Below, in pieces: positions 10,001-18,500 of a stretch of 37,000 nt of DNA; position 1 is the stretch's first letter; each line of letters starts with the position of its first letter. Origin of the DNA: Planctomycetales bacterium 71-10. Its GTDB lineage: Bacteria > Planctomycetota > Planctomycetia > Isosphaerales > Isosphaeraceae. The position numbers and the translations under genes are program-made. Where the stretch lies: contig MKTT01000003.1 in assembly GCA_001898385.1 (NCBI GenBank), positions 1-37,000 of the forward strand. Direction: 5' to 3'. The notes beneath the pieces are model-generated. The model was not told the DNA's origin, did no database searches, and saw only the letters and a list, made by a program, of their open reading frames with translations.

Positions 10001-11163
10001 CCGGCGGCGACCTCCGCGGGGCGGGTTCGTTCGCCGGGTCGTCCAACCTCGTCCAGGACGGTTCGGGGCCCGGCCTGGCGGGCACGATCTCCGGCGACCC
10101 GAGGCTCGGCCCGCTCGCCGACGACGGCGGCCCGACCCTCACCATGGCGCTGATGCCGGGCAGCCCGGCGATCAACGCGGGGGAGACCTTCGGCCCCTCC
10201 GACCAGCGAGGGACGGGCTTCCCGCGCGTGCTCCAGGGGCGAGCCGACATCGGCGCGTACGAGTCCCCCTACGTCCCGGCCGTGCAGCTCGCGAGCCTGG
10301 GCTCCGCGACGGCGGACGGCACCTACGGCCGCGGGTCGACGGTCCTCGTCACGGCGCGGTTCACCGGCCCGGTGACCGTCTCGGGCTCGCCGCGGCTCCG
10401 GCTCGACACGGGCGCCTGGGCGAGCTACGTCTCGGGCTCCGGCTCGGACGCCCTGACGTTCCGGTACGTCGTCGCGCCGGGCGAGTCCGCGTCGCGGCTG
10501 GACGCCGCCTCGACCTCGGCGCTGGACCTGAACGGCGGGTCGATCGCCAACACCGACGGCTACCCCGCCGGACTGGCCGTACCCGTCGGGGCGGCGCCCG
10601 GCTCGCTGGCTTCGAACGCGAACGTCGCGATCGACGCCGTGGCTCCCGTCGTGCTCGAATATTATGTTCGGTATGGGACCCGCGGCTGGTATCGGCTGGA
10701 CGGCTCGACCCGACGGACCCTGCCCTGGATGATCACGGGCGTGAGCGTCCTCTTCAGCAAGCCCATCGCCCAGGCGTCGCTCGCGAGCCTCTCCGGCCTG
10801 TCGGCGACGACGATGGGTTGGGGCGGCTCCTGGGTCACCTGGTCCTTCAACGGGGTGACCCAGGCGAACGTCCTGACGAGGCTGTCGGGGACGGGGGCCG
10901 CCGCCATCAAGGACGAGTACGGCAACCCGCTGGGGGACGGCGCCGGCCACGCCCAGGCGCTCCGCGTCCTCTACGGGGACTTCGACGACGACGGGGTCGT
11001 CACCAGCGCCGACATGGTGTTCCCGCGCTACAACGCCGGGACGTTCTTTTCCCCCCGATACGTCTACTATTACAACATGTTCGCCGACCTGAACGGCGAT
11101 GGCGTCGTCGACAACGCCGACGTCCTGGTCGCCCGGTCTCGCATCGGTGCCCGGCTGCCCTGA
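7003..11163 (+). CDS. Large beta-helix surface protein with GGA[IVL]/FxxN repeats, choice-of-anchor-Q region and dockerin-like end
   Basis: A 1386-aa protein. The basic N-terminus runs into FEALEGRRLPA (~20-30), a LEPR-XLL-like motif that planctomycetes use at the start of giant extracellular proteins. The segment SADDSGPGTLRQAL (~38-51) is typical of parallel beta-helix proteins. From ~130 to ~975 about 25 units carry GGGVYN, GGAI or GGAIHAS motifs about 35 residues apart, some with FxxN-type partners (FHDN, FTDN, FAGN). SPAINAGETFGPSDQRG ... DIGAYE (~1056-1087) matches the choice-of-anchor Q signature. A beta-sandwich follows (~1090-1200), and two EF-hand-like loops, DFDDDGVVTSAD and DLNGDGVVDNAD, form a dockerin-like end (~1325-1386). 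It is probably an adhesin or envelope scaffold. No strong ribosome binding site is visible. The downstream PEP-CTERM gene is 50 nt away. Confidence 0.85.
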   Translation: MSKRPAARRPAPRVRRRFAFEALEGRRLPASIVVTSADDSGPGTLRQALVDAATGAYPGPDDITFADDLGPIVLTSGQLTIDSPVTITGAPSRTLVARAGDAGAFSVFEVASGVEATLEDLEVTGGSVPDYFGGGVRNWGTLTIRSSAIYGNEARYGGGVSSYAADPGSSASLTLEGVEVASNAAGDYGGGVYNAAGGGAIASLTISSSSFHDNRAFDGGGVYNTAYGASATLAVSGSTFDRDAADGSGGAICNIVFVDGSTVEAVLDGVTITGTAAETGGGVANLAYAAGSTARLRVRDDRIDGATASWGGGGVANVASGAGATASVGRDDSAADRLAWPLWITATADLGGGVYNSASQGAEATFVARSWLMSCVATSAGGGVYNLADGDGSSARVAPPYEPAKGGSLLVTSNSAGFGGGVFSQSSGGGSAAVDLFAAYVSTTSATDSGGAVYSQASGAGSTSSVSFVGSLASVFAGSFGAGIMSTAYDGAAATTYARADIRSATAGRGGAFMSYAYGAGSIVGLTVEDSTLISYTSAVDASAGGGAAASTVIRRTSIGLAGLGRRPAGVLNFADGAGSTAVLDVVGSTFVGLAGESGAAIRQGASAGGAASLQVSGTSFTDNQAAGDGGAIAASADGAGSASHLVVVASTFAGNVAEGDGGAIALAARDGGLGAGQVSTSTFDGGLAARDGGAIHASESGAAPGSRVEVSGSTFGRVAAGRDGGAIAVAASGRTQVGWVVAVRDSSFADTSAGRDGGALALTSADSKGAYFQLLRSTVARASAMRNGGGISIVTSAGDALLDVQQSDLSEAVAGSRGGGLASNAGAGGAAQVTARATTIRDSSALLGGGASNFAAGGVSLMQFFDGTIHGNSAQAGGGGIHNGSSQAGSRATLNLFGSTVDGNVTEGNGGGFFNIAAGSTAQSVVVSSTIAQNRAGQYGGGLGNFVSGGGTARLDVSAATIAANAALVQGGGAYNGFADSYSSGVSASLRSTIVAGSTGGDLRGAGSFAGSSNLVQDGSGPGLAGTISGDPRLGPLADDGGPTLTMALMPGSPAINAGETFGPSDQRGTGFPRVLQGRADIGAYESPYVPAVQLASLGSATADGTYGRGSTVLVTARFTGPVTVSGSPRLRLDTGAWASYVSGSGSDALTFRYVVAPGESASRLDAASTSALDLNGGSIANTDGYPAGLAVPVGAAPGSLASNANVAIDAVAPVVLEYYVRYGTRGWYRLDGSTRRTLPWMITGVSVLFSKPIAQASLASLSGLSATTMGWGGSWVTWSFNGVTQANVLTRLSGTGAAAIKDEYGNPLGDGAGHAQALRVLYGDFDDDGVVTSADMVFPRYNAGTFFSPRYVYYYNMFADLNGDGVVDNADVLVARSRIGARLP

Positions 11164-11213
11164 GGCGCGTGGGCGCCTCGGGGGGACCGGCCCGATCCAT
11201 TGAGGAATCGCAC

Positions 11214-11786
11214 ATGATGAGGATTCGAAGCGTCGCGATCTCGGCGGCCCTGGCCGTGCTGGCGGCCGCCCCCGCGACGACGACCGCGGGCGTGGCCTTC
11301 TCGATCCAGGACCTGGGCGAGGCCGGAGGCGTCCGTTCCCTGGAGGTCCTGGCGACGAACACGGGGGCGGACGACGTCTGGATCAACGCCTTCTCGTTCG
11401 CGCTCCGGGGAGACGACGTGAACTTCTTGCTGGCGACGGTGGAGACGACGACGAGCCCCTACATCTTCGCCGGCCATTCGTTCATCGAAGACCTCCTGGG
11501 CCCCGACGCGTTGGGCTTCCCGGACTTTCAGGATCCGGCGATCTATCGAGGGGCCGACTTCTATCTGGAGCCCGACGGGCACGCCGTCCTGGCGGCCGGC
11601 GCGACGGCTTCCCTCGGGCGGGTGGTCTACGAGGCGACTTCGGCGAGCTTCCGCGTCTCGCTGCTGGGGCCCCCGGACACCGAGGTCGTCTACGTCGCCC
11701 CGCCCGCCGTCCCCGAGCCGTCCGCACTGGCTTCGGGGCTGGCCGCCGCGGCAGCCGCCGCGATGCTGCGACGTCGGGCGGCCTGA
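11214..11786 (+). CDS. PEP-CTERM sorting domain protein (190 aa)
   Basis: The first of two adjacent ATGs (11214, 11217) is taken; GAGGA lies 7 nt before it. The N-terminus is a signal peptide (MMRIRSVAISAALAVLAAAPATTTAG). The end is VPEPSALASGL, a short Ala-rich hydrophobic stretch, then MLRRRAA: the tripartite PEP-CTERM signal that exosortases recognise. The body (AFSIQDLGEAGGVRSLEVLATNTG...) is a predicted beta-rich domain that I cannot assign. It follows the beta-helix gene by 50 nt in the same direction and may be co-transcribed with it. No exosortase is encoded in the window, so the sorting machinery must lie elsewhere. The long open frame over this region that begins near 8028 is an artefact of the beta-helix gene. 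Confidence 0.85.
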   Translation: MMRIRSVAISAALAVLAAAPATTTAGVAFSIQDLGEAGGVRSLEVLATNTGADDVWINAFSFALRGDDVNFLLATVETTTSPYIFAGHSFIEDLLGPDALGFPDFQDPAIYRGADFYLEPDGHAVLAAGATASLGRVVYEATSASFRVSLLGPPDTEVVYVAPPAVPEPSALASGLAAAAAAAMLRRRAA

Positions 11787-11872
11787 CCGGCTGTCTCGAA
11801 GGTGGTAAGGTGGAGGGGCGCGGGCGCGTCGTGACGCCTCGCCCCCCCGCCCCCTCGGAGATCGCCCCGCGC

Positions 11873-12532
11873 ATGGTCGAGCAGTACGGCTTCCAAATCA
11901 TGCTGGCCGGCTTCGCCCTGATGGCGGCCGGCTGGATCTGGCTGGCGGCGAAGGCGTTCCGGGACTCGGCCTGGTGGGGGGCGGGGGTCCTTTTCTTCCC
12001 GCCGCTGGCCCCGGCGTACGTCCTGGCGAGAGGGGGGGCGGTCTGGCGGCCGGCGGCCGTGCTGGCGCTGGGCGTGGCCCTGACGGCCTTCCCGCCGATC
12101 TACACGCGGCTGGTCCCGATCGACCTCGGCCCGCACGAGCGCATCGTCGACGGCGAGCGGCACCTGACCCTCACCGGTTGGGACCGCGAGGATTACGGCT
12201 TCCTCGGCTCCAAGTCCGACGCCGTGGTGCTCCAGATGGCCAACCCGGACGTCGACGACGCCGTCGTGGCGCGGCTGGTAGGGTTCGACCGCCTCCGCGA
12301 GCTGGACCTCAGCGGCACGAAGGTCACGGACGAGGGCCTGAAGGCCCTGCGCGGCCTGCCGGCCCTGGCGACGCTCCGGCTGAAGGACACGAAGATCACC
12401 GACGCTGGGTTCAAGGAGTGGCTCGCCGGCAAGGACTCGCTCGCGCGGCTCGACCTGACCGGGACGGCCGTGGCGGACGAGACGGTCGACGCCTGGCGCG
12501 CCGCGAAGCCCGGCCGCCGGGCGATGAAGTAG
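11873..12532 (+). CDS. Small membrane protein with three leucine-rich repeats
   Basis: A 219-aa protein if read from the ATG at 11873, which begins right before the first membrane helix; an in-frame GTG at 11810 would add 21 Pro/Arg-rich residues. Three hydrophobic segments lie at ~7-26, 35-52 and 57-77. After a linker come three RNI-type leucine-rich repeats at ~140-205 (LDLSGTKVTDEGLKAL, LRLKDTKITDAGFKEW, LDLTGTAVADETVDAW). Such short LRR modules are very common in planctomycetes and are thought to bind proteins. The gene is 38 nt upstream of the lipase gene in the same direction, so the two may form an operon. No function can be assigned beyond membrane-anchored protein binding. Confidence 0.72.
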   Translation: MVEQYGFQIMLAGFALMAAGWIWLAAKAFRDSAWWGAGVLFFPPLAPAYVLARGGAVWRPAAVLALGVALTAFPPIYTRLVPIDLGPHERIVDGERHLTLTGWDREDYGFLGSKSDAVVLQMANPDVDDAVVARLVGFDRLRELDLSGTKVTDEGLKALRGLPALATLRLKDTKITDAGFKEWLAGKDSLARLDLTGTAVADETVDAWRAAKPGRRAMK

Positions 12533-12570
12533 GACGACCGGACGACGAGGTTCCATCGAGGTGTGAAGCC

Positions 12571-13440
12571 ATGCCCGCCAAGCTCGACGTGACGCGCCAC
12601 GGCGACCCCCGCAACGCCCTGCTGCTCGGCGAGGCGTGCTCGCTCGCCTACCTGGCCGAGCCCGAGGGGGCGAAGGGGTTCAAGGAAAGCCTGGGGCTGG
12701 ACGCCCGCCTGATCTCGGCCGACAACACCCAGGTCTACGTCGCGCAGAGCCCGGAGGTGCTCCTCGTCGCCTTCCGCGGCTCCGAGTGCCCGACCAGCCT
12801 GGACGGCTTCAAGGACTGGCTGCTCACCAACGCCAGCAACTACCTCATCCTCCCCGAGGGCCGCATCGGCACGGACTTCGCCGCGGCGGGCGTCGGCGCG
12901 CGGTTCCATCGCGGCTTCATGACGGCGCTCGACGGCGTCTGGACGCCCCTGTTCACGGCCGTCGACGAGGCCATGCGCCGGGCCGAGCGCCCGCTCTGGG
13001 TCACCGGCCACAGCCTGGGCGGGGCGCTGGCGCTGCTGGCCGCGTGGCGGTTCGAGCGCAACTTCCTGGCGGTCGACGAGGTCGTCACCTTCGGCGCCCC
13101 GATGATCGGCAACGAGGCCGCGGCGTCGGCGTTCGAGAAGGCGTTCGCGAAGAAGATCTCGCGCTACGTCAACTTCGAGGACCCCGTCCCACTCCTCCCC
13201 TCGGTGAGCCTGACGACCAACCCCTACGTCCACTGCCCGACCGAGGTCGCCCTCCGCGACGACCCCGCCACCGCCTCCGCCCTGGACGCCCTCAAGCAGA
13301 CCGCCGGCGCGGCGGCCGGGGCCGTCCTCCAGGCCGGCATCCTGGACGACGTCTGGAACGCCGTCCAGGGCCGCATCGCCGCCCACATGATCGATCGCTA
13401 TCTCGACCGGGTGAGGAAGAGCATCGAAGAGACGGCCTGA
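12571..13440 (+). CDS. Class 3 lipase family alpha/beta-hydrolase
   Basis: A 289-aa protein whose body matches the fungal-type class 3 lipase family (Lipase_3). The nucleophile elbow is GHSLGG (146-151, Ser148). The strand before it holds LLVAFRGSE (64-72), the family's oxyanion region. The probable acid is Asp204 in NFEDPVP, and the probable His is His272 in AHMIDRYL, the usual place before the last helix. There is no signal peptide, so it is probably cytoplasmic or exported by an unusual route. It likely hydrolyses acylglycerol or other ester lipids; the substrate is unknown. The ribosome binding site is weak (GAGGTGTGAAG before the ATG). Its stop is 10 nt from the stop of the convergent ADP-ribosylglycohydrolase gene. 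Confidence 0.87.
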   Translation: MPAKLDVTRHGDPRNALLLGEACSLAYLAEPEGAKGFKESLGLDARLISADNTQVYVAQSPEVLLVAFRGSECPTSLDGFKDWLLTNASNYLILPEGRIGTDFAAAGVGARFHRGFMTALDGVWTPLFTAVDEAMRRAERPLWVTGHSLGGALALLAAWRFERNFLAVDEVVTFGAPMIGNEAAASAFEKAFAKKISRYVNFEDPVPLLPSVSLTTNPYVHCPTEVALRDDPATASALDALKQTAGAAAGAVLQAGILDDVWNAVQGRIAAHMIDRYLDRVRKSIEETA

Positions 13441-13450
13441 CGCGGGCCGT

Positions 13451-14410
13451 TCAGGAACCTCCGCCGGGCCGTCGGCGGCTGCGGCCGTCGAACAACTCGC
13501 CGGCCAGCGCCTCGATGTGGCTCCGCCCCTGGGCGTGGTGGTCTTCCAACTGCTCGATCAGGCGGGGAGGGATGGCCTCCACGCCGAGCCGGGCGCCGGC
13601 CAGGGCGCCGGCCATCGCGGCGAGCGTGTCAACGTCGCCCCCCTGGCCGATCGCGCGGGCTACGACGGCCGGATAGTCGTCGGGCGAGGTCGCGAAGATG
13701 ACGATGGACGTCATCACCGAGCGGTGCGCCTCCAGGCTGTTGCCGAACCCCTGGACCGAATCCGTCCGCTTCAGCTTCCTCGCGACGGAGAGCTGCCAAC
13801 GGAACTCCTCGGTCTCGGCATACCGGGCCAGCTCGCCGTAGAACGCCTTGCGGTCGAAAGGGCCGCCGCGGGCCGCCAGCGCGATGGCCACCGCGAGCAG
13901 CCTCGCGCCGTCGACCCCGATCGGGTGCGCGTGCGTCGGCTCCGCCGACCGCGCGGCCTGCTCGGCGACCCGGTCGAGGTCGTCGCAGAACGCCAGGCCG
14001 ATCGGCGCGACCCGCATCGCGGCGCCGTTGCCGAGCGACCCGCCCGGGAAGATCGACCGCGCGAGCACCCGCCAGTCCTCGCCGTCGTTGTACGCCTCCA
14101 GGATCTTCCGCGCGCCGGCACCGTAGCCCCGGCTCGGCCTGTAGTTCGCCGCGAACGCGGCGATGAGCGCCCCCTCGTCGATCTCCCCGCGTTCGAGCAG
14201 CGTCTCCGCCACGCCGATCGTCATCTGCGTGTCGTCGGTGTAGCGCAGGACGTCCCGGCCCGGGTCGCGGACGATCCGGTCCGACGGGCCCATCTGGAAG
14301 ATGACGTCGTCGGCCAGCCCCTCGTAAGGAGCCCCGAGCGCGTCGCCGATCGCATGCCCCAGCAGGCAGCCGATGAACTGCTCGCGGCGCGGCTCAAGTC
14401 CTTCCGACAT
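13451..14410 (-). CDS. ADP-ribosylglycohydrolase (DraG-like) family protein
   Basis: A 319-aa protein. The second of two adjacent ATGs (14410) is chosen because GGAGG lies 7 nt before it; the first is at 14413. The motifs are GCLLGHAIGDALGAPYEG (14-31), YTDDTQM (57-63) and GQGGDVDTLAAMAGALAGA near 255-272, the two acidic clusters that bind the magnesium pair in the ADP-ribosylglycohydrolase/ADPRH fold. Canonical GGDTDT reads GGDVDT here; the metal-binding aspartates are kept, so activity is plausible. Members remove ADP-ribose from proteins or nucleic acids or cleave related ribosides. No partner ADP-ribosyltransferase is seen nearby. It lies 47 nt downstream of the DUF1559 gene in the same direction. 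Confidence 0.9.
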   Translation of the reverse strand: MSEGLEPRREQFIGCLLGHAIGDALGAPYEGLADDVIFQMGPSDRIVRDPGRDVLRYTDDTQMTIGVAETLLERGEIDEGALIAAFAANYRPSRGYGAGARKILEAYNDGEDWRVLARSIFPGGSLGNGAAMRVAPIGLAFCDDLDRVAEQAARSAEPTHAHPIGVDGARLLAVAIALAARGGPFDRKAFYGELARYAETEEFRWQLSVARKLKRTDSVQGFGNSLEAHRSVMTSIVIFATSPDDYPAVVARAIGQGGDVDTLAAMAGALAGARLGVEAIPPRLIEQLEDHHAQGRSHIEALAGELFDGRSRRRPGGGS

Positions 14411-14457
14411 CATCCGGCCTCCGGGGGCGGCTTGCGACCTGGGCTCAACCCCGATGA

Positions 14458-15456
14458 TCAATAGCCCCCGGCGTCCACGACCTCGCCGCCCGATCGGCTG
14501 GCGAGCGCCCGGAAGACCTCTCGGGAGACGGTCCGTGCGACGAGACGGGTCGAGCCGTCGCAGGCCAGGAAGAGGCAGCCCGCGGGGTGACGGCTCGCGA
14601 AGCCGTCCGGCCGCGTCGCGCGGGCGTCGAGGGGGGAGACGTCGGGGGCCTCGCCGTTCACGACGTCGGCCGCCGGGCCGGTCCTGCCCAGCACCAGGAA
14701 CATCAGCGGGACGCACGAATCGACGGGCCGCCCTCGCTTCGTGCAGAGCGGGGCGGGATCGTCCAGCCCGCCGAACACCCCGGTCCAGGCGGCGTCGGCG
14801 TCGTCCCTCGCCCGTTCGCCGATCATGAGGGTTGATGCCGACCCGTCCCGCACGTCGCCGAGCGAGATGCGGCTGTTCGGGGAGAACACGCCGGAGCCTT
14901 CCACGGGCGTGCGCGAGGAGTCCAGCCATCCGGCCGAGGCGACGTATTGGCCCGGAGCCCCGAAGACCGAAGGTCCCCCCAGGTCCAGCGGGCCGTCGCT
15001 GCGCCCGTCGCTCGGGCAGAGGAACGTCGAGACGACGGCGGCCATGATCGTCCGGTTCGACTTCAAGGCGAGCAGGCGCAGGCCCTCGGTCGGCTCCCCG
15101 AAACCCAGGTCGAAGTTCGCCGCATCGTACAGGGGCCGCTGCTCCAGGAAGGGCAAGATCAGCGTCCCCCAGGCCCAGCCCGGGCCCAGTTCGGAGGCCG
15201 AGGCCGGCTGCCCCGCGCGAGGGGCGTAGGAACTCAGGTAGCCGGCCGGGAACGCTTGCCAGACGTCGTGATACCCGTGCATCGCCAGGCCGACTTGCTT
15301 CAGATTGTTCGCGCACTGGAGCCGACGCGCCACCTCGCGCGCCGATTGCACCGCCGGCAAGAGGAGCGCGATCAGCAGTGCGACTATCGACAACACAGCG
15401 AGCAGTTCGATCAGAGTGAACGCCCGGCTTCGTGGCCCTCGGCTGCGTCTGTCCAT
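14458..15456 (-). CDS. DUF1559 protein with type II/IV prepilin-like N-terminus
   Basis: A 332-aa protein read from the ATG at 15456, which has GGGAGG about 7 nt upstream; an in-frame ATG at 15501 lacks this. [31 protein letters not shown] (about residues 11-41) is a textbook prepilin peptidase site plus hydrophobic helix. [22 protein letters not shown] follows, the signature of DUF1559, a family enormously expanded in planctomycetes. [14 protein letters not shown] near the C-terminus is the usual 'H-x9-DG' region, with the His replaced. Members are thought to be pseudopilin-like surface or secretion components, with no proven role. It has its own good promoter and may be co-transcribed with the ADP-ribosylglycohydrolase gene. 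Confidence 0.93.
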   Translation of the reverse strand: MDRRSRGPRSRAFTLIELLAVLSIVALLIALLLPAVQSAREVARRLQCANNLKQVGLAMHGYHDVWQAFPAGYLSSYAPRAGQPASASELGPGWAWGTLILPFLEQRPLYDAANFDLGFGEPTEGLRLLALKSNRTIMAAVVSTFLCPSDGRSDGPLDLGGPSVFGAPGQYVASAGWLDSSRTPVEGSGVFSPNSRISLGDVRDGSASTLMIGERARDDADAAWTGVFGGLDDPAPLCTKRGRPVDSCVPLMFLVLGRTGPAADVVNGEAPDVSPLDARATRPDGFASRHPAGCLFLACDGSTRLVARTVSREVFRALASRSGGEVVDAGGY

Positions 15457-15499
15457 GGCCGGCCCTCCCTGCCGATGCGAGTCGATGGCGGATCTTTGC

Positions 15500-15527
15500 A
15501 CGATACCGCGACGGGAGGGCCGGTCAA
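15500..15527 (-). promoter_or_regulatory. Candidate sigma70 promoter of the DUF1559 gene
   Basis: Minus strand: TTGACC (15522-15527), 16-nt spacer, TATCGT (15500-15505). A transcript would begin near 15493 and have a leader of about 37 nt before the start at 15456. The -35 box matches the consensus in five of six positions. Confidence 0.5.
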
Positions 15528-15549
15528 GATCACCGACCGAGTTCCGACG

Positions 15550-18500
15550 TCAGCCCGCCCCGGCGCCCGACGCCTCGATCGGCACCGCCGGCTTGCGGAT
15601 CCGCTTGCCGAGGCCGTGCAGGCACTCGTCGATCCACAGCTTCGTCAGCTTCTCCTGGACCGTGTTCTGCGACAGCCGGCTGCGCAGGCCGTCGAACGCG
15701 ACGTGGTCCAGCGGCTGGTCCTGGTTGAAGCACGAGAAGACCACGGTCTCCTTGCCGGTCTGCGGATCCCGGTGCGTCTGGAGGCACTGGGCGCAGATCT
15801 CCTTCATCATGCACTGCATCGGCGAGTTGATGCTGCCGATGGCGTGGTGGCCCGGCTTCAAGAACGGTGCGAGGACCGTGTGTCGCGCCTGCTGCACCCC
15901 GCGCATCATGCCGTCGGAGCCGATGACGACCAGGCGGTCGACCTGGTCGAGCGGGATCTCGACCTCCCCCAGGTCGCCGCCCGCATAGGCGGCCATCGCC
16001 GCGACGATGTTGCCGACGAACGAGCGGTCCTGCACCCGGCCCGGCGTGAAGCCCGGCGGCTCGTCGCTGCACCAGACGACCACGTCGGCCGCGGCCTCGA
16101 TCTCCTCGACCTTGTAGCGGTCGATCATCTTCTTGTAGCCGGCGAAGTAGAGCACCCGCGAGCCCGCCGCCCGCAGCGCCTGGCCGATCGAGAACAGCAC
16201 CGCGTTCCCCAGGCCGCCGCCGGCCAGCAGGACCGTCTCCTCGCCCGGCGTCTCGGTGGGCGTCCCGGTCGGGCCCATCAGGCAGACGGGCTCGCCGGGG
16301 CTCAGGAGGGCGCAGAGGTCGGACGAGCCCCCCATCTCCAGGACGATCGTCGAGAGCAGCCCGCGCTCGCGATCCACCGACGCGCCGGTGAGGGCCAGGG
16401 CCTCCATCGCCAGCGTCGTGCCGCCGCAACGGGCGGCGAGCGACTCGAAGTTCTGGAGCCGGTAGAACTGCCCGGGGAGGAACGCCCGCGCGGCGATCGG
16501 CGCCCGGACCACGACCTCCACGATGTTCGGCGTCAGCCGGATCACGTCGTGGATCGTCGTCCGCAGCTCGTCGTTCAGGCGGTCGACCAGCTCGGCCGGC
16601 GTGGGGCCGGAGGGCTCGACCCGTGCCAGCGCCCGCGAGACCACCGGATACCCCTGCTTGGCGCTCCCCATCGCCTTCACGACGTTCCCCGCGAACGAAG
16701 GGTGCAGGTCGCCGAAGAAGCTCATCGCGCGGCCGTCGGGCCGCAGCGACATCAGCACCCGGGCCTCGGCCGGCTTGGCGATCTTCTCGGGCGTCGCCGG
16801 CTTCCCCTCCTCGTCGAGCGCCCGGAAGTAGCGGCCGTCGACGCGGACGTTGTGCTCGTCCTCGCGGGCCAGGACGGTGTTCGGCTGGGTGCCGGCGGCG
16901 ACCAGGATCGTCCGCGCCGGCAGCGTGACCTCGCCGGCCGACGACAGCGTCCCGGCCGCCTCGTCGAACGCCTGGCGCTTGAACCGCAGGGCCTTCGCGG
17001 CGCCGGCGGCGTCCAGTTCCACTTCTTCGGGGACGAGCAATTCGGCGAACCGGATGCCCTCCTCGAACGCCTTGGTGATCTCTTCGTGGTTGAGCGTGTA
17101 GCTCGGCGCGTCGACCATCCGGCGGCGGTAGGCGACCGTCACGCCGCCCCAGGAGTCCAGCAGGTCGATGAAGCTCGGCGAGCGCCCTCCCGCCGCGGCG
17201 GCCTCGCGCTCGGCGCGGATCGCCCGGCCGTGGGCCAGGAACTCCGCGGCGACCTCCGCCTCGTCGCCGACCCACCGCGACCGGACGTAGCCCTCGCCGT
17301 GGGCCTCGACCAGCTCCTCGTGGCGCTTGAGGAACTTCTCCACCTGCACGACGTAGTAGGCGAGCGATTCCGTCGCCGTGTCGATGGCCGTCAGCCCGCC
17401 GCCGATCACGACGATCGGCATGCGCACCTGGAGGTTCGCCAGCGAGCTTTCCTTCGCCGCCCCGGTGAGCTGCAACGCCATCAGGAAGTCGGACGCCTGC
17501 CGCACGCCGCGGGCCAGCCCGTTCTTCATCGGGATGACCGTCGGCCGCCCGGCGCCCATGCACAGGGCGATGTGGTCGAAGCCCATCGCGAACGCGTCGT
17601 CGACCGTCAAGGTCCCGCCGAACCGGACGCCGCCGAACATCGCGAACTCGGCGCGACGCTCCAGCAACAGCCGGATCACCTTCAGGAAATTCTTGTTCCA
17701 GCGGACCGTGATGCCGTACTCGGCCACCCCGCCGAATCCGGCCATCGGCCGGCGGTCGAGCGGCTCGTAGATCGTCGTCACGTCGCGGATCGGCCCGAAC
17801 GGCGTCCGGGCCCCGAACGGGTCGACCCCCGAGACCTCCTCCGGCAGCGGCTCGATCTTGAGGCCGTCGACCGCGACGACCGCGTGGCCGTCGTTCATCA
17901 GATGGTGGGCCAGCGTGAATCCCGCCGGCCCCAGCCCCACCACCAGCACCTTGCGCCCGGTGGGCTCCTTCGGATACGGCCGGGCGAAGTTCAGCGGGTT
18001 CCAGCGCGTGAGCAGGCTGTAGACCTCGAAGCCCCACGGCAGTTCCAGCACGTCCTTGAGCGACCGCGTCTCCACCTGCGGGATGTCGACCGGCTCCTGT
18101 TTCTGGTAGATGCACGACTTCATGCAGTCGTTGCAGATGCGGTGGCCGGTGCCGGCGCACATGGGATTGTCGACGACGACGACGGCCAGGGCGGCGATGG
18201 GATTCCCCTGGCCCTTGAGCTGGTTCATCTCCGAGATCTTCTCGCCCAGCGGGCAGCCGGCGAGCGGGACGCCGAACACGGACTTCTTGAACTCGCCGGT
18301 CTTCTCGCGGAGGCCGGTGGAGCAGGAGTCCTTCCCCTGGTTGTGGCACTTGATGCAGTACCCCGCCTGGTCGAGCGCCCCGGCGAGGTCGGTCCCCGGG
18401 TCGGTCAGGCTGAAGCCGTCGCGATGCCGCAGATGGCCGATCTCGGCGACGAACTGCGTCGTCCCGTCGACCTCGCGATCGGCGTGCGGGACGAGGTGCA

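Noticed and set aside
5446..10950. An 1834-codon open frame on the minus strand, antisense to the heme-protein and beta-helix genes
   Set aside because: Its translation is low-complexity (Arg, Gly, Asp, Ala, Pro) with no domain, and it runs through several unrelated plus-strand genes and intergenic DNA. It follows from strong G/C bias at third codon positions in the sense genes.
8028..11786. A 1252-codon frame that would fuse beta-helix-region sequence to the PEP-CTERM protein
   Set aside because: The part before 11214 is an out-of-frame, Arg-rich shadow of the beta-helix gene; the real gene begins at the ATG at 11214 with a ribosome binding site and signal peptide.
13451..14410. A toxin-antitoxin pair based on ADP-ribosylation (DarTG- or Tre1-like)
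   Set aside because: Only the hydrolase is present; no ADP-ribosyltransferase is encoded next to it.
13451..15316. An apparent fusion of a 300-residue extension with the ADP-ribosylglycohydrolase
   Set aside because: The extension is the out-of-frame shadow of the DUF1559 gene. The hydrolase starts at 14410 with GGAGG upstream.
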